Shown: positions 11,706 through 24,547, counted from the first letter of the stretch. The stretch is DNA of 64,000 nucleotides from Halichoerus grypus (GCF_964656455.1 NC_135717.1:4154001-4218000); one strand, 5' to 3'. Program-made: numbers and translations. Notes: generated by a model not told the origin, from the letters alone.

Positions 11706-11924
11706 TGTCCCGAGTGGGCTCCACTTTCCTGAGATACCTCTGACTACTTTACCATTTCTGTTTCCAACTCTCTAAGGATGAGAACATCAGCAACAAGCCT
11801 GATGTTCCCCGGGGCTTGTTTTCTATACTTGCATGTAGTGCAATCTGGGTGTGTGTCTGTTTTTCTTTTTCTTCTTTCTTTGCTCGTATGGTTTGCAGGG
11901 CACATTCTATGACACCATCCACTT

Positions 11925-12010
11925 ACAATATTTACTAAGTGCCCACTGAGGATGAAGCAGAGTGCCGGGTGCTGTCAGCAGTGCTTGATGTGATCAAACC
12001 TTACGCTCTC
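11925..12010 (-). repeat. L2 3'-end fragment, inverted
   Basis: 'aatatttactaagtgcccac' followed by 'gagtgccgggtgctgtcagc' resembles the antisense L2 3' end. Confidence 0.4.
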
Positions 12011-12370
12011 TTCAGGCCTCAAATATTAGGAATAGCTCCACATAAGAGGGCCCAGTCCTTCAGCTGTGAACCCTGGCAATACTCTGCTTGGACTACATTT
12101 GACCACAAAGCTCTTGTCTTTTGAGTTCAGCGTCTTCCTCACTGCCCAGGGAGTGGAAGGCCATTTATAAACCATTCATGTGCCCTCAGCCACACAGTTA
12201 GCTCCTGGAAAAGGGATGGGAATCAAGGGGACCACACACTTGTAAAGGTTTTTAGGATGACTTTCCTCCAAAGAATTCACAGTTCTCTCAAATTTACATC
12301 ATGAGGAGACAGAACTCTGTCTTCCCAGAAAGAACAAAGGTAAAGCAAATTAAAGGGTGTAATCACTTTT

Positions 12371-12507
12371 GGGGCACCTGGGTGGCTCAGTCAGTTAAGC
12401 ATCCGACTCCTGATCTCAGCTTGGGTCTTTATCTCAGGGTCGTTGAGTTCAAGCCCTGTGTTGGGCTCCACACAGGGTGTGAAGACTACTTAAAAAAAAA
12501 AAAAAAA
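12371..12507 (+). repeat. CanSINE, short form
   Basis: 'ggggcacctgggtggctcag' to 'gactacttaaaaaaaaaaaa' without the CT-rich block. The duplication 'gtaatcactttt' lies at 12,359-12,370 and again after the A-tail. Confidence 0.95.
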
Positions 12508-12520
12508 GGTAATCACTTTT

Positions 12521-13628
12521 GATCCTTCTTGGCCACCTCAAAATTCACTAATTCTGTTCTGGTATCAACTGAGGAGGTATAATGATGGGCTGTTTAATTC
12601 TTGTCAAGCAGGATAAGAAAACCAAGAGTAACATGGCTTGCTGATGTGCTGCAGACGACAGTCCCCTTCCTCTAGTGCTGGAAGGAAGGTCCTGTCCTTG
12701 ACCTTAGCTGGAAGCCAGGGTGATTCCATATTTCACAAGTGCCATTTATGTAGCAGGCTTGCAAAGAGAAAGCTGCTGCCCACACTGGTAGTTTTTCACC
12801 TTCTCATTAAAAACAACAACAACAAAACAACCCTCTCGCCCTGTAAAAATGCACCCACAAATCAAAAAACCCTCTTCAGAGTAAACAGCAAAGGTGGGCT
12901 TTCGTTTATTCCCTCCTGCTACTACTGAAGTACGACAAAAAGGAACGTCTCTCTTGGGCACAGGAGATATGAGTAGAGTGCGTGGTCAGAGAAAGGAGGG
13001 AAAAAATGTCAGCTTGACACTGTGGCATGATAAGCAGTGTGTGGGAGAGATTCCCAGCTTGGAAGGCATAGCAACAGGGCCACTGACACTGGTCTCAGTA
13101 GAGAGACACTTCATGATAAACAGCATGGGCAAGCCACTATTCTTCCAATCCCTTATTCCTTTTATTCTCCCAGTTCACAAGCTTTGACAACTCCAGTTAT
13201 GGTATGAATGTCTTTCACGTATTTTTGTTATGGAAAATAGCACAACACTGTTTGGTTAGTACATCACCCATCAGACGTCTCCAGACACTACTGTTTCTAC
13301 ATTCCTACTCACATGCTCACATGGCTCTTTCTCCAGTTGAAAACTAGTCCTCTCCTTCAAAAGAGGAGCGGTTTAATCAATGATTTTTAGTTCTGTGGGA
13401 CATCATACTCTAAAGAACATTTTAGAACATTTCAGGCAGGCAGGTGGCTAGAGATAGTCCCCTCAGGGGACAGTTATCTAGTCCCTTGCTCCTCAAAAGA
13501 TAAGCAGCACTGTCCGTACCTGGGAGCTTGTTAGAAATGCAGAACAACAGGCTCCACTCTAGACCTACCAAACAGAATTGCATTTTGACACAAATGCCAG
13601 TGATTCTGATACACAGTGACCTTTAAGA
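12521..13628. other. Intronic sequence, nothing recognised
   Basis: Single-copy-looking text with a short AAC-rich stretch at 12,810-12,827. No exon, repeat family or regulatory element is recognised. Confidence 0.5.
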
Positions 13629-13645
13629 AGCCCTGACCTCTTTTT

Positions 13646-13845
13646 CGTTTTGTTTTAAAGAATTTTTACTTATTTGACAGAGAGAGAAAGACAGCGAGGG
13701 AGGGAACACAAGCAGGGGGAGTGGGAGGGGGGAAGCCGGCTTCCCGCGGAGCAGAGAGCCCAGACGTGGGGCTCGATCCCAGGACCCTGATATCATGACC
13801 TGAGGCGAAGGCAGACGCTTCACGACTGAGCCACCCAGGTGCCCC
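13646..13845 (-). repeat. CanSINE with clean target-site duplication
   Basis: Flanked by 'gccctgacctcttttt' on both sides (13,630-13,645 and 13,846-13,861). Confidence 0.95.
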
Positions 13846-13861
13846 GCCCTGACCTCTTTTT

Positions 13862-15385
13862 ACACAGGTTTTGGTTTTGCTGATCCTTTTGATACCTCTA
13901 TTCAGGAAAAATAAATAAATAAATAAAAAATCAGACAATCTGGGTTCTTCAGAAGATCAAGTTTTGCTACTGGCAATTATAGGGAAGTTGACTATATTCT
14001 TTCGTTACCCATTCTTTTACTCAGTGCCCCTGAAACCATCACTCCACCTTGCTTCAAGTGGAAGGTGATCAACAGATTCAACAGTAAGACACCAAAAAGT
14101 TATTAGAGAGTGAGGTGTCAGGAAGGGCTGGGCAGTGAAGTCTACAACTGTTCATGTTTGTAAAGCAAAGACTAAACTCAGGATCAAATTTAGCAAATAC
14201 TGTTGAAAATGAGACGGCGGACAATGCGTTTTGGAAAGCACTCTTGTAAACGCCGCTGACACAGCTTCAGGACTGTATATAAACTGTTTGCACTGAGCAC
14301 ACACCCGCCTGGGCACTGTGGCTGCCTGCCGATGCAAGAAGGACCCAGTTACGTGGGGAGGCAGGCCTGCCTGATGCCATGTCATGCTGGGGAAGCTGCC
14401 AAGAGGAGATATTCAGGCCCAAGGGAGAATGCTGAGCCGACTGTCGGATGAAGACAAACCATCTTTTATTGTCTTGTTTGCTTATTCCTGGGTATACGTT
14501 TTTGGTTCCGTTAGCTAGAGTGGCTATAAAACAAACCTTAGGATGCCAGTATCTCAAACACTGTCACAGAAGTTTGACCAGGGAGAAATGAAATCAATAC
14601 TGCATCCCTACCATTCTGATCCTAAAGCATGCTTAATCCCTACTCCTACTTTTTCATTAGTTTCTTTACATTCAAAAACCTAAACGTGACCTCTGGAGGC
14701 AGAAATGCAAGTAAAGTATTGATTGTGAGTTCGTCTCCTAACACCGCATGTTGCAAATGTGACTTCCCTCCCATCTTGTCCCAGCTGTCTTCAGGATTCA
14801 CCCGCAGCCCCGGCTCTCAGTTCCTGTTATAGGGCCTACCTAGGGGAATGTGCAGCGGTGGCCACATGAGCAGCCCACCTATAGCTTTCCTGGAGGGCAA
14901 GAATCCAGCCCAGGGAGGTAGAGCTGAAGGTCCACAGTGGGAGCTGCCCCAGTCGCACCCCATCCACGTCCCCTCCCCTATAGGGCTTACAGTGATTGCC
15001 GTGAGTCCCTGGCCCTGCAGAGAGCTGCCAGAGCGTAGCCTGCTCTGGCACCACTAGTATCTGTTTTCATCCTTAATTCTTTCCTTACAGCAACTGCTCA
15101 AAATAACAACAGATGGACAATAGGATACAACTTCACTAGAAGCCATTTGCCTTTTGCCAGGCTCCCCAAGCTCTGCACTACTCAGACTCAGAAGCAACTG
15201 CTCCATGTGCCTGGATGAAGGCTGGGCCTGGAAATACACAAGGGATGCATTTGCTAATACTCTAATTGATTTGTCTTTGGCTCAACTATAAGCCCAATCA
15301 TAACCAGTCCAGCTTTTTATTGCTCTTCCGACTATCTGACCCAGTAAAAAAAACAACCAACCAACCATATCATTTATTTGTAGCT
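13862..15385. other. Intronic sequence, nothing recognised
   Basis: Contains a small AAAT run at 13,908-13,928. The remainder shows no repeat family or coding domain I can name. Confidence 0.5.
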
Positions 15386-15815
15386 GTTATGGACTGAATT
15401 GTGCCCCCTTCCGCAAGTTCAGATGCTTAAGTCCTGACCCCCAGTACCTCAGAATGTGTATCTACTTGGAAATAAGGCTTTAAAAGAGGTGATTAGGTTG
15501 ACAAAAAGCACTTAGGGCAGACCCTAATCCAATCTGACTGGTGTCCTTAGAGGAAGAGACTTGGACACACAGAGAGACACCAGAGATGCTTGTTCACAAT
15601 GGAAAGACCATGGAAGGACACAGGGAGAAGGTGGCCACCTGCAAGCCAAGGAGAGAGGTCTTAGAAGAAATCAAACCTGCTGATGCCTCGATCTTGGACT
15701 TAGAGACTCCAGAAAAATCAAAATATATTAGGAAATGTGAAAAAATAAGTTACTGTTGTCTAAGCCCCACAGTCTGTGACATTTGGCTATAGCAGCCCTA
15801 GCAAACTAATAAAGT
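15386..15815 (+). repeat. MaLR LTR (MLT1/MST group)
   Basis: Starts 'tatggactgaattgtgcccc', passes 'gaccccc', 'ggtgtccttagaggaagaga', 'ggacacagggagaaggtggc', 'gatcttggact' and 'agttactgttgtctaagccc', and ends 'agcagccctagcaaactaat'. This is the landmark order of MaLR LTRs of the ERVL group. It is an old non-coding LTR. No internal region is seen beside it. Confidence 0.85.
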
Positions 15816-16092
15816 AGCCTTCAACGTTAATCAAACACTAGATGATGGTGCCTCCAGAGCAGTCGTGGTCCCCTCACGCTGCCCTCCGATCTACGTACAT
15901 GCTGGAGACTCTAAGTCATGATTCTTGGGGGGGACAGATGTGAAACACAGACTGTAGAGACTATGACTAAGTCCCAGAAAACCAAGAATGTCACCATTTC
16001 TAATCCAGATGAACACATGGCTTCCTGGAAGTAGCTGCCTCTAAATATGTGTTTACTTTGGGGGAACATTAATCTTGTAGTTATATATCAGT
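15816..16092. other. Intronic sequence, nothing recognised
   Basis: About 280 bp between the LTR and an old CanSINE with no recognisable feature. Confidence 0.4.
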
Positions 16093-16204
16093 TAATTAAT
16101 TAAAATTTTAAACAAGTAATCTCTACACCCAATGTGGGGCTCAAACTCACGACCCTGAGATCAAGAGCTGGATGCTCTACCAACTGAACCGGCCAGGTGC
16201 CCCA
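16093..16204 (-). repeat. CanSINE, old short form
   Basis: 'aagtaatctctacacccaat', 'gtggggctcaaactcacgac' and 'ggccaggtgcccc' are the reversed tRNA-like body of the old subfamily. Confidence 0.85.
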
Positions 16205-16559
16205 GTTACTTTTGTCTTCACTAATGACGTCAAATACTCTTACCCTACAAAATGATGAGGTTGGAGAGTTATGTTTGCTATATTCAGTAAAAAGGAGCAA
16301 AGCAACCAGCCTTAGAATAACCACGCCACCCCTAGTAAGAGCGGAGTGCCTGCAATGTGAAGAGATGGTTCATGCCACTGACCAACTTCGACAGGAATGA
16401 GACTCTGAATATATTTTCTGGGCATAAAAAGAGGTCATAAAGAGAGGTCTCCAGAACTCAGAAAATACATGTTGAACTAAATTTGCATCCATCTTACTGT
16501 ATCCTCTCGCCAGTACCAACAACAAATAGCTAACGATATTTAGGTCTGATTAATTACAT

Positions 16560-16680
16560 CTATTTCAACAAATATTTACCAAGCAAGCCCAGACACTGTT
16601 AGGAAGTGGAAATAAAACCATGAATAAGACTCTGTCCCTAGCTTTCAGGAGACTGTAATATTCAAGAAGACAGCTGCCAA
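16560..16680 (-). repeat. L2 3'-end fragment, inverted
   Basis: 'tcaacaaatatttaccaagc', 'cagacactgttaggaagtgg' and 'ctctgtccctagctttcagg' match the antisense L2 end in order. Confidence 0.6.
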
Positions 16681-18395
16681 GCAAAAGTGAGATTGCGTTT
16701 GCCCAAGGTTTTAAATTTCAGAGGAGCCAGAGATCTGGAATTGTACACAAAATCTGATTTTATGTATCGGTAGCTAACTAAAAACCAGTCCATAACGTTG
16801 GTGAGGACTACACAGGCACGGCTGTGAGCTGGATCTGGCTGGTGTGTGTGTCCACTCTACAACTTCTCGGTTTGCACTCCACGGGTCAGGCCCAGGACTG
16901 GATACAGCTGAGGACAGTTACGGGCACCAAGGAAACATTCATCCGCTGAACTGCTATACTCGCCAGGCGGTCCCCCGTTGTCCTCACCACTCCCAGCCCA
17001 CTTTTGAAAAGGTATCACACGTAGCTTTCCTTAACTACTGAGTGAGGAAGGGGCCAGACTAGAAAAAGTGTCAGAAGCCTGGAGCTCTAGAAGCCACTGC
17101 AGGTTCTCCCGAGGTGATGTGAAGGAACGGCAAGGCTGACTTGGCATTACAGGGCAGCTGGGAGGGAGGAGACTTGGGGACAGAGCGCAGGAGGCCAGGG
17201 CTTCAGTCCAGCATGAGACTCTGCGCCAGGTGGAACAGGAAGACGGAAGGTTCTGAAGAACCTCTTCCAACTGGCTAAAGAGAAAAAACCCAAACAACCC
17301 TAAGAAACCACAGCCTATGAGAAAAATCTGCTGGCCCAGGAGTCCTAGGGAAGACTGTTCAAAGAGGTGCTGACGCTCCTGTGCTTGTAAGAGCACAAGG
17401 AGGAGAGCCTTTAAAGCAACGTGTATGCAAAGTGGTTAGTGCTTCAGCTGTAACACGGCAGAATCCCACAATTTAACTGAAAGCTTCATTTTTCATTTTT
17501 TATTTGAAGATAACAGCATGGAAAGCAGCAATGGCTCTGGAACACTTAGAATGAGGCGCCATTTATTCAGTGTCTGTTACGAGCTAGCGATTGCACAGGG
17601 TGCTTCCCATCCTCCCTCTCACACACCAGGGTTGTCGTGGGCCCATGTGTGAGGCTCCTGCTCCAGAGACACTTCTCCGGGCTGGGTCTCAGTGGATGGG
17701 GAGAGACAGAAGCACACAGATCCTGAAGCTCACAGCACCACCTCTATCGAGTTCTGGTTCCAAAGAAACTCCCTTTTCCCCAGCCCCATACCTGAGAAGT
17801 TTATGTCAACTTTAACACAAAACAAAGCTGGCAGTGAAAGTGTTGACGGCAGGTGTAAAAAACAAGACAAGCCCTGTCCTGGCCAACCTGCAACAGAGCC
17901 AGTGAGCTGCTCCCCGCAGACAGAAATGGTGCCGTATGCTCCAGACCCACTGCTCAGTGCAGGCGGCCTGGCTTGTGGCTCCCACAGCTTCAGTGGTGCT
18001 CCTGGGACACCCTGAGAGAGCACAGGAGGGGGAGAGGCACACCTGGAAAGAGTAGCCCTGAGCCGGAAAAAGCTGGTCCAATCTAAGACCTTATTTTTAT
18101 GGAAGAATAGCACTTCAGACCTAACAAGTGGAAAAAAAAATAAAGGACTCACAAACACACAGGACAATACGAGAACCATGACATACAGAAAAACCACCGG
18201 CCTTCCTTAGGTCTCAGGCTCTAAGTGCTTCCCCTCTAGCCATTGTCCCACGCTGTGATTTCAAGGCTGACCTTGGACCTAGGACCAGGTGTGCGTCCAG
18301 CTGGGCTGCTCCCAGGGGACCAGAGACTGCAGGACGCAATCTCACCAAGGTCCCTATTTCCAGTGGGCAGCAGTTATTGCTTCTTGCTCTTCTTC
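16681..18395. other. Intronic sequence, mostly unrecognised
   Basis: A short MIR-like piece (minus) at about 17,545-17,620 reads 'catttattcagtgtctgtta...'. A 155-codon minus frame at 17,730-18,197 has no recognisable domain. Otherwise nothing is seen. Confidence 0.45.
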
Positions 18396-18616
18396 TTCTT
18401 TTTTTTATTTTTATTTATTTATTTATTTTTAAAGATTTTATTTATTTATTTGAGAGAGAGAGAATGAGAGAGAACACATGAGAGGGGGGAGGGTCAGAGG
18501 GAGAAGCAGACTCCCTGCCGAGCAGGGAGCCCGATGTGGGACTCGATCCAGGGACTCCAGGATCATGACCTGAGCCGAAGGCAGACGCTTAACCAACAGA
18601 GCCACACACGCACCCC
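18396..18616 (-). repeat. CanSINE, full-length
   Basis: An extended T/TTTA-rich run leads to 'aagattttatttatttattt'. The head is mutated ('gccacacacgcacccc' instead of 'gccacccaggcgcccc'). Confidence 0.92.
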
Positions 18617-20149
18617 ATTAAATGACCTTAAGAAGAAACCTAACCAGAGGCCCAATTTAAGTAAAATATCACTACAGAATCTAAATGTGTACAGCCTTCC
18701 CACCCAACATTTTAAGAGCACTCTGACAGAGCTTATAAGGTGTGGAAAGCTGAAAAAGATTTTACTTTGTATTATTTCTAAACTGTCAGGGTGTTCGTTT
18801 CAGAGCAAGCACGTATTACTTAGAGACTGCTGAGCACACATTCCTACTGATCCTTTTTCCCTGCCTCCGAATACTACGTGCTCTACTTGGTGTATGTGCA
18901 TCAATGCCTCCAACGCTCACTAAAGGTGTGCAGGAGAGAAGTCGTACCCATCGTAGGACGTGACTGCTAATGATATAACCATTCTTTTGGCTTTCTTACC
19001 ATTTCCCCAAATTTTCTACCATAAAGGAAAAAAAAAAAACCCTAAAAAAGAAAAATAAGATGTAGACCATGATTGAGAGGTCCATATACAGTATTTAGTA
19101 GATGATAATAACAACAAGTCCTTATAAAGGCATTGTTCTAAGCACCTAGTCAGGATCCGTGGAAAGGAATTACTAAGAACCAGTCTGGAATCTGGCCATT
19201 CAATTGCTAATACTGAGGGTTAAGAGCCAAACAGCTAATTCCATTCTAGGCGTGTCTGTCATTACCTCACAAGCATTTACTGTCCACAGTCCTGGGACAG
19301 CTGCTCAGAACATTCCAGGAAAGAATCTGCCCAGAGGGAGGGTCATACATGCGGAGACCATTAGGGTTACTGAATCAGAAACCCAGTAAAAATCAGGGCA
19401 AGGGGATACTAGAATGTGAAGGAGTTGAACAATTAATTTCCTGTTCCCTTCCTGGTTCCTGGGTTACTCCTTTACATACAATGGCACACAATCTCACGCA
19501 CGACACAAAGCAAAATCACACAGGACTATCAGGTCACCAGATTCTCCAACTGTTCTTCCATAATTACTGTGATTTCTACCTTCTGCTTGATTCCTATCTT
19601 GATGCTCGAGGTGCTGGGGTTTCCTCCCAGTTCCGAGATGAGCGCTCCAGTGCAGGCTTGCCTACTAACTGCATCCCTACTGAGCCAAAGGGCGCTGGCT
19701 TGGGAACTGGCAAGCATCCAGCCTGGGCCAGAATCTACGTTTTTTTTGTGAGGCTCTGGGGTCCTCTGCTGGCTGCCTGCTGTAACTGTTAGCTCCTCAC
19801 TAGACTAATAAAATCACCCTCGGAAACCTACTACCCATGTTGGGGCCGTCGACAAGGCTTTCAATTCACTTAAAGTATCCACGTGCAAAGAAACACAACA
19901 CAGCTTTATGTCATTTGAGCTCCTGCAATGTAAATATTTTACCCACATCTCACAAACAGGATCTGCAGAACAATGGCTTGTGACCAGTGTCAGGAAGGGA
20001 ACTAACAGTCAGTGGTCTGCCAGAGATAATCCTCTGATCAGCATCACAGCCTCGCCAAATACATACCGGTAATCTCGTCACACAGACAAGTGGGATTCAG
20101 ACAGAGGAGTGTGACAGGGCTCCCCACATAACTTGTGGTCAGGAACGCT
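18617..20149. other. Intronic sequence, mostly unrecognised
   Basis: A weak MIR-like end at 19,100-19,160 ('aaggcattgttctaagcacc'). A 147-codon plus frame at 19,349-19,792 shows no domain. Confidence 0.45.
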
Positions 20150-20340
20150 GGGTAGATCTGGACACTTTGCCTCGGCCACTTACTAAATGGTGACCACAGG
20201 TGGGTGGGTGCTTCATCTCTCCCAGCTTCAGTGTCCAAATCTATAAAAGGGTGTGTAACAGGGCTACAGGACTGAATGCGACAACTCGCTTCCAGCACGT
20301 ACACCGTGGCGGCCACGACTGTGCAGTGCAGAGCACCCTG
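20150..20340 (+). repeat. MIR SINE
   Basis: 'ctcggccacttactaaatgg', 'cagcttcagtgtccaaatct' and 'ataaaagggtgtgtaacagg' follow the MIR core in order. Confidence 0.6.
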
Positions 20341-20757
20341 CCCTAGCTGCGTCTCCAACAATCAGGATGGAGAGGCCCCTCACACAGAAGGTGACAGAGC
20401 CTATTTCTGGACACCAGCTCACCAAGTGAGAGCTGGCTTCTCTCACTTTAAAAGAAGGAAACCGAGAGCTGACAGAACACGGAGAGTGAAAAAAGGACTG
20501 GACAGGTCCACAGAGGCAGCCGAGGAGGCCGCTTGCTCCAGTGGAGCGTGAGCCCTGGAGACATGGGTGGCACGGGCTGTTTACCAGCTGCTTTCCAATA
20601 ACCCCGCCCACACAGGGATTGGAAATGGCCCTGAGCAGAGCAACAAGGAAATGTATGGGAGCCCTGAGCACAGGCTATTGAAAAGACCACTGAGTAAGGT
20701 TGCCAAATCTAAGAGGAGGAGCTTAGATATGCAGCAGGACGAGGGACGACAGCCAGC
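20341..20757. other. Intronic sequence, nothing recognised
   Basis: Relatively GC-rich text. Overlapping open frames on both strands have no domain and are treated as chance. Confidence 0.4.
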
Positions 20758-20950
20758 ACCGGCTGAATGCTTTTATGGACTAAGCATGTTCTTACCTTAA
20801 GTCATTCAGTCCTGATAACAGACCTCCCCCCACGGATGCTCTTCTCCTCCCCGTTCTGCCAGATGAGGAGACTGCAGCACAGGGTGAGGTGGGCGGCGGA
20901 AGGCCACACAGCTACTGAGACAGGGGCCAGGGTCTCAACACGGGCAGAGC
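20758..20950 (-). repeat. MIR SINE, inverted
   Basis: 'ctgccagatgaggagactgc', 'agcacagggtgaggtgggcg' and 'ggccacacagctactgagac' are the reversed MIR core. Confidence 0.65.
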
Positions 20951-21346
20951 TGCTCCAGCCAGGCCCGCCAATAGCGCCAGATTGACAGCCTGCTCTGCCA
21001 CCACTCAGGGATTTTGGGCCAATCTCTTATTAGGCCCAGAACGGAGCTGCACAGGGAACACTGCTGCCTGGCCCATCTCCGAGGGTCAGGCTGTGAGGAC
21101 TCCAGGGGAAGTTGGTAGAGGCCTTCCAACAGTGGGAAAGCTGACCGGAGAGCCCCTCAGCAGTCCTCCCCACCTGTTTCCGGGAGCTGACGTCTGCACC
21201 GCATAATCAGGCATTTGACAAGGCCTGAGCTCTAGGTGCTGTGGCAATGGATCACAAAATCAATTCACTGAAGTGAAGCAAGTGAAAGAACATTCCTGCC
21301 ATGGAATCCGCCAATGGAATGTGCTGTTGCAGGATGCAATTTAAAA

Positions 21347-21380
21347 AGCAAGCAAAGCAAAGCAAAGCAAAGCAAAGCAC
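21347..21380 (+). repeat. (GCAAA)n pentanucleotide microsatellite
   Basis: About six head-to-tail units of 'gcaaa'. Confidence 0.95.
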
Positions 21381-21466
21381 TGAGAGAAGGAGCGTATTTC
21401 TGTGTGTGCATTTTAAACACCTGATCTTACGAGAACAGCCACAGGAGTGCTTTTAAAACTGGCCCA

Positions 21467-21634
21467 GGGGGGTGCCTGGGTGGCTCAGTCCATTAAGTGT
21501 CTGACTCTTGGTCTCAGCTCGGGTCTTGATCTCAGGGTCATGAGTTCAAGCCCCACATTGGGCTCCATGCTGGGCGTGGAGCCTACTTTAAAACAAAAAC
21601 AAAAACAAAAACAAAAAAAACAAAACACAAAAAA
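21467..21634 (+). repeat. CanSINE, older form with AAAAC tail
   Basis: 'gtgcctgggtggctcag' to 'ggagcctactttaaaac', then an (AAAAAC)n tail. The flank 'aactggcccagg' is repeated after the tail. Confidence 0.93.
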
Positions 21635-21849
21635 TAACTGGCCCAGGAACAGCTAGAGCAACACACAGGATCCAGAACCAGCCCCCGTCACACTCTGATA
21701 GAGCCAGCCGCTCCCCAGCCGCTCCCCAGGCCGGACCGCCCATGGTCTGCCTTCCTGCTGGTGACAGATGGGCCCGCGATGAGGGCGGCAGTGCGGCTGC
21801 ACGAGGTGCACGGTCTTCATGCCGCAAGCTGCCCTTACTGCTCTCCCTG

Positions 21850-22420
21850 CCTCCAACCTCTTCTCACCTCCAGTCCTTCCTTCAAACTGCTGTCAGAAGT
21901 TCCGAGACACTGAACGTGATCACGTCACACCCATTTCCCACCCTGGATGGACTTCCCACAGGGACTGTCCTCCTCCCAGCCACGTCATCTCCCCACCCAC
22001 CCTTGGAAACACTTTCAATATGCTGCATCCTTTTCTGGGAGCCTCTCCTACTCCTCTGCCCCAGCCCTACAGCGGCCTTCTAGGTCCAGTCCTAGAGCTG
22101 CTTCTCCACGATATCCGACTCTCCCAGGCAAAATCAGTCCCTCCCCATCGGGCCCAGGCTCTGACGGCTCCCCTAAGCAGCAGGTTTACAGCTCCACCTG
22201 GCTACACATTTCTGAAACACGAACCTGGATCCCCTGGTCTCACAAAGCTGTTCTCAGTCTCCCCTGTGTCACTGAAGGACACTATCACCCACTAGCTAGT
22301 CCTTCCAGCTCCACCTTAGATCCCTCCACTCCTGTGTCCAGAAACCACCACCATTTCTGGCTGAGACCACAGAAGGAGCTTAGATTTTGATTCTTACTAT
22401 CCCTCTAGGGCCTGCTACGG
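21850..22420 (+). repeat. L2 LINE remnant (diffuse)
   Basis: CT-rich text including 'ttccttcaaactgctgtcag' and 'gacttcccacagggactgtc' is typical of L2 ORF2 and 3' regions but strongly diverged. The call rests on composition and a few short motifs. Confidence 0.35.
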
Positions 22421-23239
22421 TGTCTCCAATTGCTTCTATGCTTCTGGGAGGAAAACCACTAGCCCTGTTCCAGTGCACATCTCTTCCTAGTTTATTCCAA
22501 GGGTTTTCTCAAAGCCTCAAGGGTCAGATAGGACCCTGAGCATCAGGGGCAGGTGTCCCCCTCCTTCCTAAGTCTACCAACTGACCACATCATGAATGTT
22601 TCTCTGTCCACATTACTTGGGTAGCGTAACAACAAATCTCGTAACTCAACTTGGGACAGTTGTGTCTGATGGTTGGCCCAAGCCTCACTGGTCACCACTT
22701 CCACATGCCACACACAGCACCAGCCCGCTAGAGTGCATTCCTCACGGGCCTGGGCGTCCAATCAAGTGCCACACTTCAGTTCTCAGTTTACAAATGGGAA
22801 ACACTTCCAGAATGGGAAGGGCAAAGACCAAACTCAAAAGCAAGTTCAGAGCCAAGACAGCGGCCTCAAAGGGCGCAAGCAGGATCTTCTGAAGGATGCC
22901 ACAAAAGTGACTGAAGGTGACAAACTCCCTGAGCCACCACCAACCTTGAAGGGACATGTTCGTGCTCTCAAGACACAGCTTCACGGGCACATCTGTTTTT
23001 GTTCTTCTCCCACTGTTTCTTCACCCCAGCAGCTGCTCTCCTCATGGCAGGGACAGTCAAGAGATGCCCGCACTTAGATAGCAAGCATGCCTGTCCACTC
23101 GGAGGACAACGGAGAGCACAGCAGGTGCTGTGCCGCCGGGACAAACTGCGTGGGGTTTCGCCTTCCTAAACTGCAGAGTTGGTGGATTCTGTACCTCGGG
23201 GCTGGCCCACACTGGCTTTTGCTCTAACATTTTCTATTG
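22421..23239. other. Intronic sequence, nothing recognised
   Basis: No repeat family or coding domain is seen. A 134-codon plus frame at 22,673-23,077 is unsupported. Confidence 0.45.
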
Positions 23240-23436
23240 TTTTTTTTTAAGATTTTTATTTATTTATTTGACATAGAAATACACAGCGCGAGAGGGAACA
23301 CAAGCAGGGGGAGTAGGTGAGGGAGAAGCAGGCTTCCCGCTGAGCAGGGAGCCCGATGCGGGGCTCGATCCCAGGACCCTGGGATCATGACGTGAGCCGA
23401 AGGCAGACGCTTAACGACTGAGCCACCCAGGCGCCC
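23240..23436 (-). repeat. CanSINE, full-length
   Basis: From 'ttttttttaagatttttatt' to 'gagccacccaggcgcccc'. Confidence 0.94.
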
Positions 23437-23574
23437 CTAAAAATTCCTATTTTGTTATGAAATCCTTTGGAAACACCTCAAAAGCTACTTCACAAAGTAG
23501 CCCTTCACAGCTGTCAGTGTCCGCCTGGAAGGGCAGCCAGTCTCTGAGCTGAAGAACAGACTACAACAGTTTTC

Positions 23575-23985
23575 CTTTTAAAATAAGCAGCATGTACTGG
23601 AGGAAAGAGAACTATGTGCACCCCTTTTGGAAAGAATTTTGGAAGTCTCAAGAAAATGGATTCTCTTGGACCCAGGAGTTCTACTCTAGGGACCTATCCT
23701 AAGGAGTAATTCTAAAAAAGAACAGGCTTTATGTACAAAGCCATGCACTGCATTATTTGCAGCAGCAAAAGCAGAAAACACTTTCTACCTCGGTCTTGGG
23801 GCACATGTAACTCGACCAAAGCACATATGTTGGACACAGGTTTACAAACTGTTTAAGAATGCAGAAGGTGCTTCTGTCAGGCGAAGTAAAAAAAAAAAAA
23901 AAAAAAAAAAAGCTGGGCACGACATGGTACTTATGGAACAATTACAATCATGTGGCAAAAAGCAAATGCGAGACCACAAGCTGAA
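23575..23985 (+). repeat. L1M LINE 3' fragment
   Basis: 'ccaggagttctactctaggg', 'cctatcctaaggagtaattc', 'ctttatgtacaaagccatgc', 'actgcattatttgcagcagc' and a later 'aagaatgcagaaggtgcttc' match old L1M 3' UTR text. A run of about 24 A lies at 23,888-23,911. Confidence 0.65.
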
Positions 23986-24019
23986 GATTACAGCATCACA
24001 TGTTAGGAAGAGGGGGACA

Positions 24020-24140
24020 GGGGACCAGAGGGATCTGTGTGAGGCTGAGCAAGTCCCGCCCCCTCTGCTTCCTCATCAATAAAAATGGGGAAAGCAAGTA
24101 CCTGGCAGGATCCCCACAAAGATAAATGAGAAACTGGGTG
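24020..24140 (+). repeat. MIR SINE
   Basis: 'gaggctgagcaagtcccgcc', 'ctctgcttcctcatcaataa' and 'aatggggaaagcaagtacct' follow the MIR core. Confidence 0.6.
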
Positions 24141-24286
24141 CGCCCCATAAAGGAGAGCTGCTCTTCTCACGCGGTGATTAGAGGGATGGCTGGTGCCTCC
24201 CACGCTCCTCGCCACACCAAGGTAGGTGCAATGCTACCCCCTTGCTCTCTGTGAGAAGCAATGTTGACCACAGGCACCATGATCTT

Positions 24287-24499
24287 TTTTTAAAGATTTA
24301 TTTATTTACTTGAGAGAGAGAGGAAAAAAGTGCATGTGCATGCATGCGGGGACGGGCAGAGGGAGAGGGAGAGACAGTCTTAAACACTCCATGCTGAGCA
24401 TGGAGCCTGACTCGGGGCTCGATCTCAGGACTCTGAGATCACGACCTGAGCCAAAACCAAGAGTTGGACACTTAACTGACTGCACCACCCAGACGCCCC
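24287..24499 (-). repeat. CanSINE, full-length
   Basis: Flanks 'cacaggcaccatgatct' and 'cacaggcatcattatct' form a diverged 17-bp target-site duplication, consistent with an older insertion. Confidence 0.94.
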
Positions 24500-24547
24500 A
24501 CAGGCATCATTATCTTAACTATGTCACTAGAACATACTAAACAAATG

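Noticed and set aside
12371..12507. tRNA-like sequence with A- and B-box resemblance
   Set aside because: It is the tRNA-derived head of a CanSINE with an A-tail and a target-site duplication, not a tRNA gene. The same applies to all the similar copies.
17730..18197. 155-codon minus frame with a hydrophobic start
   Set aside because: No recognisable family, and an overlapping plus frame is equally open. No polyadenylation or splice evidence.
21819..22390. Overlapping 147- and 158-codon plus frames, proline/serine-rich
   Set aside because: Two frames open at once in CT-rich, probably L2-derived text. Composition explains the lack of stops.
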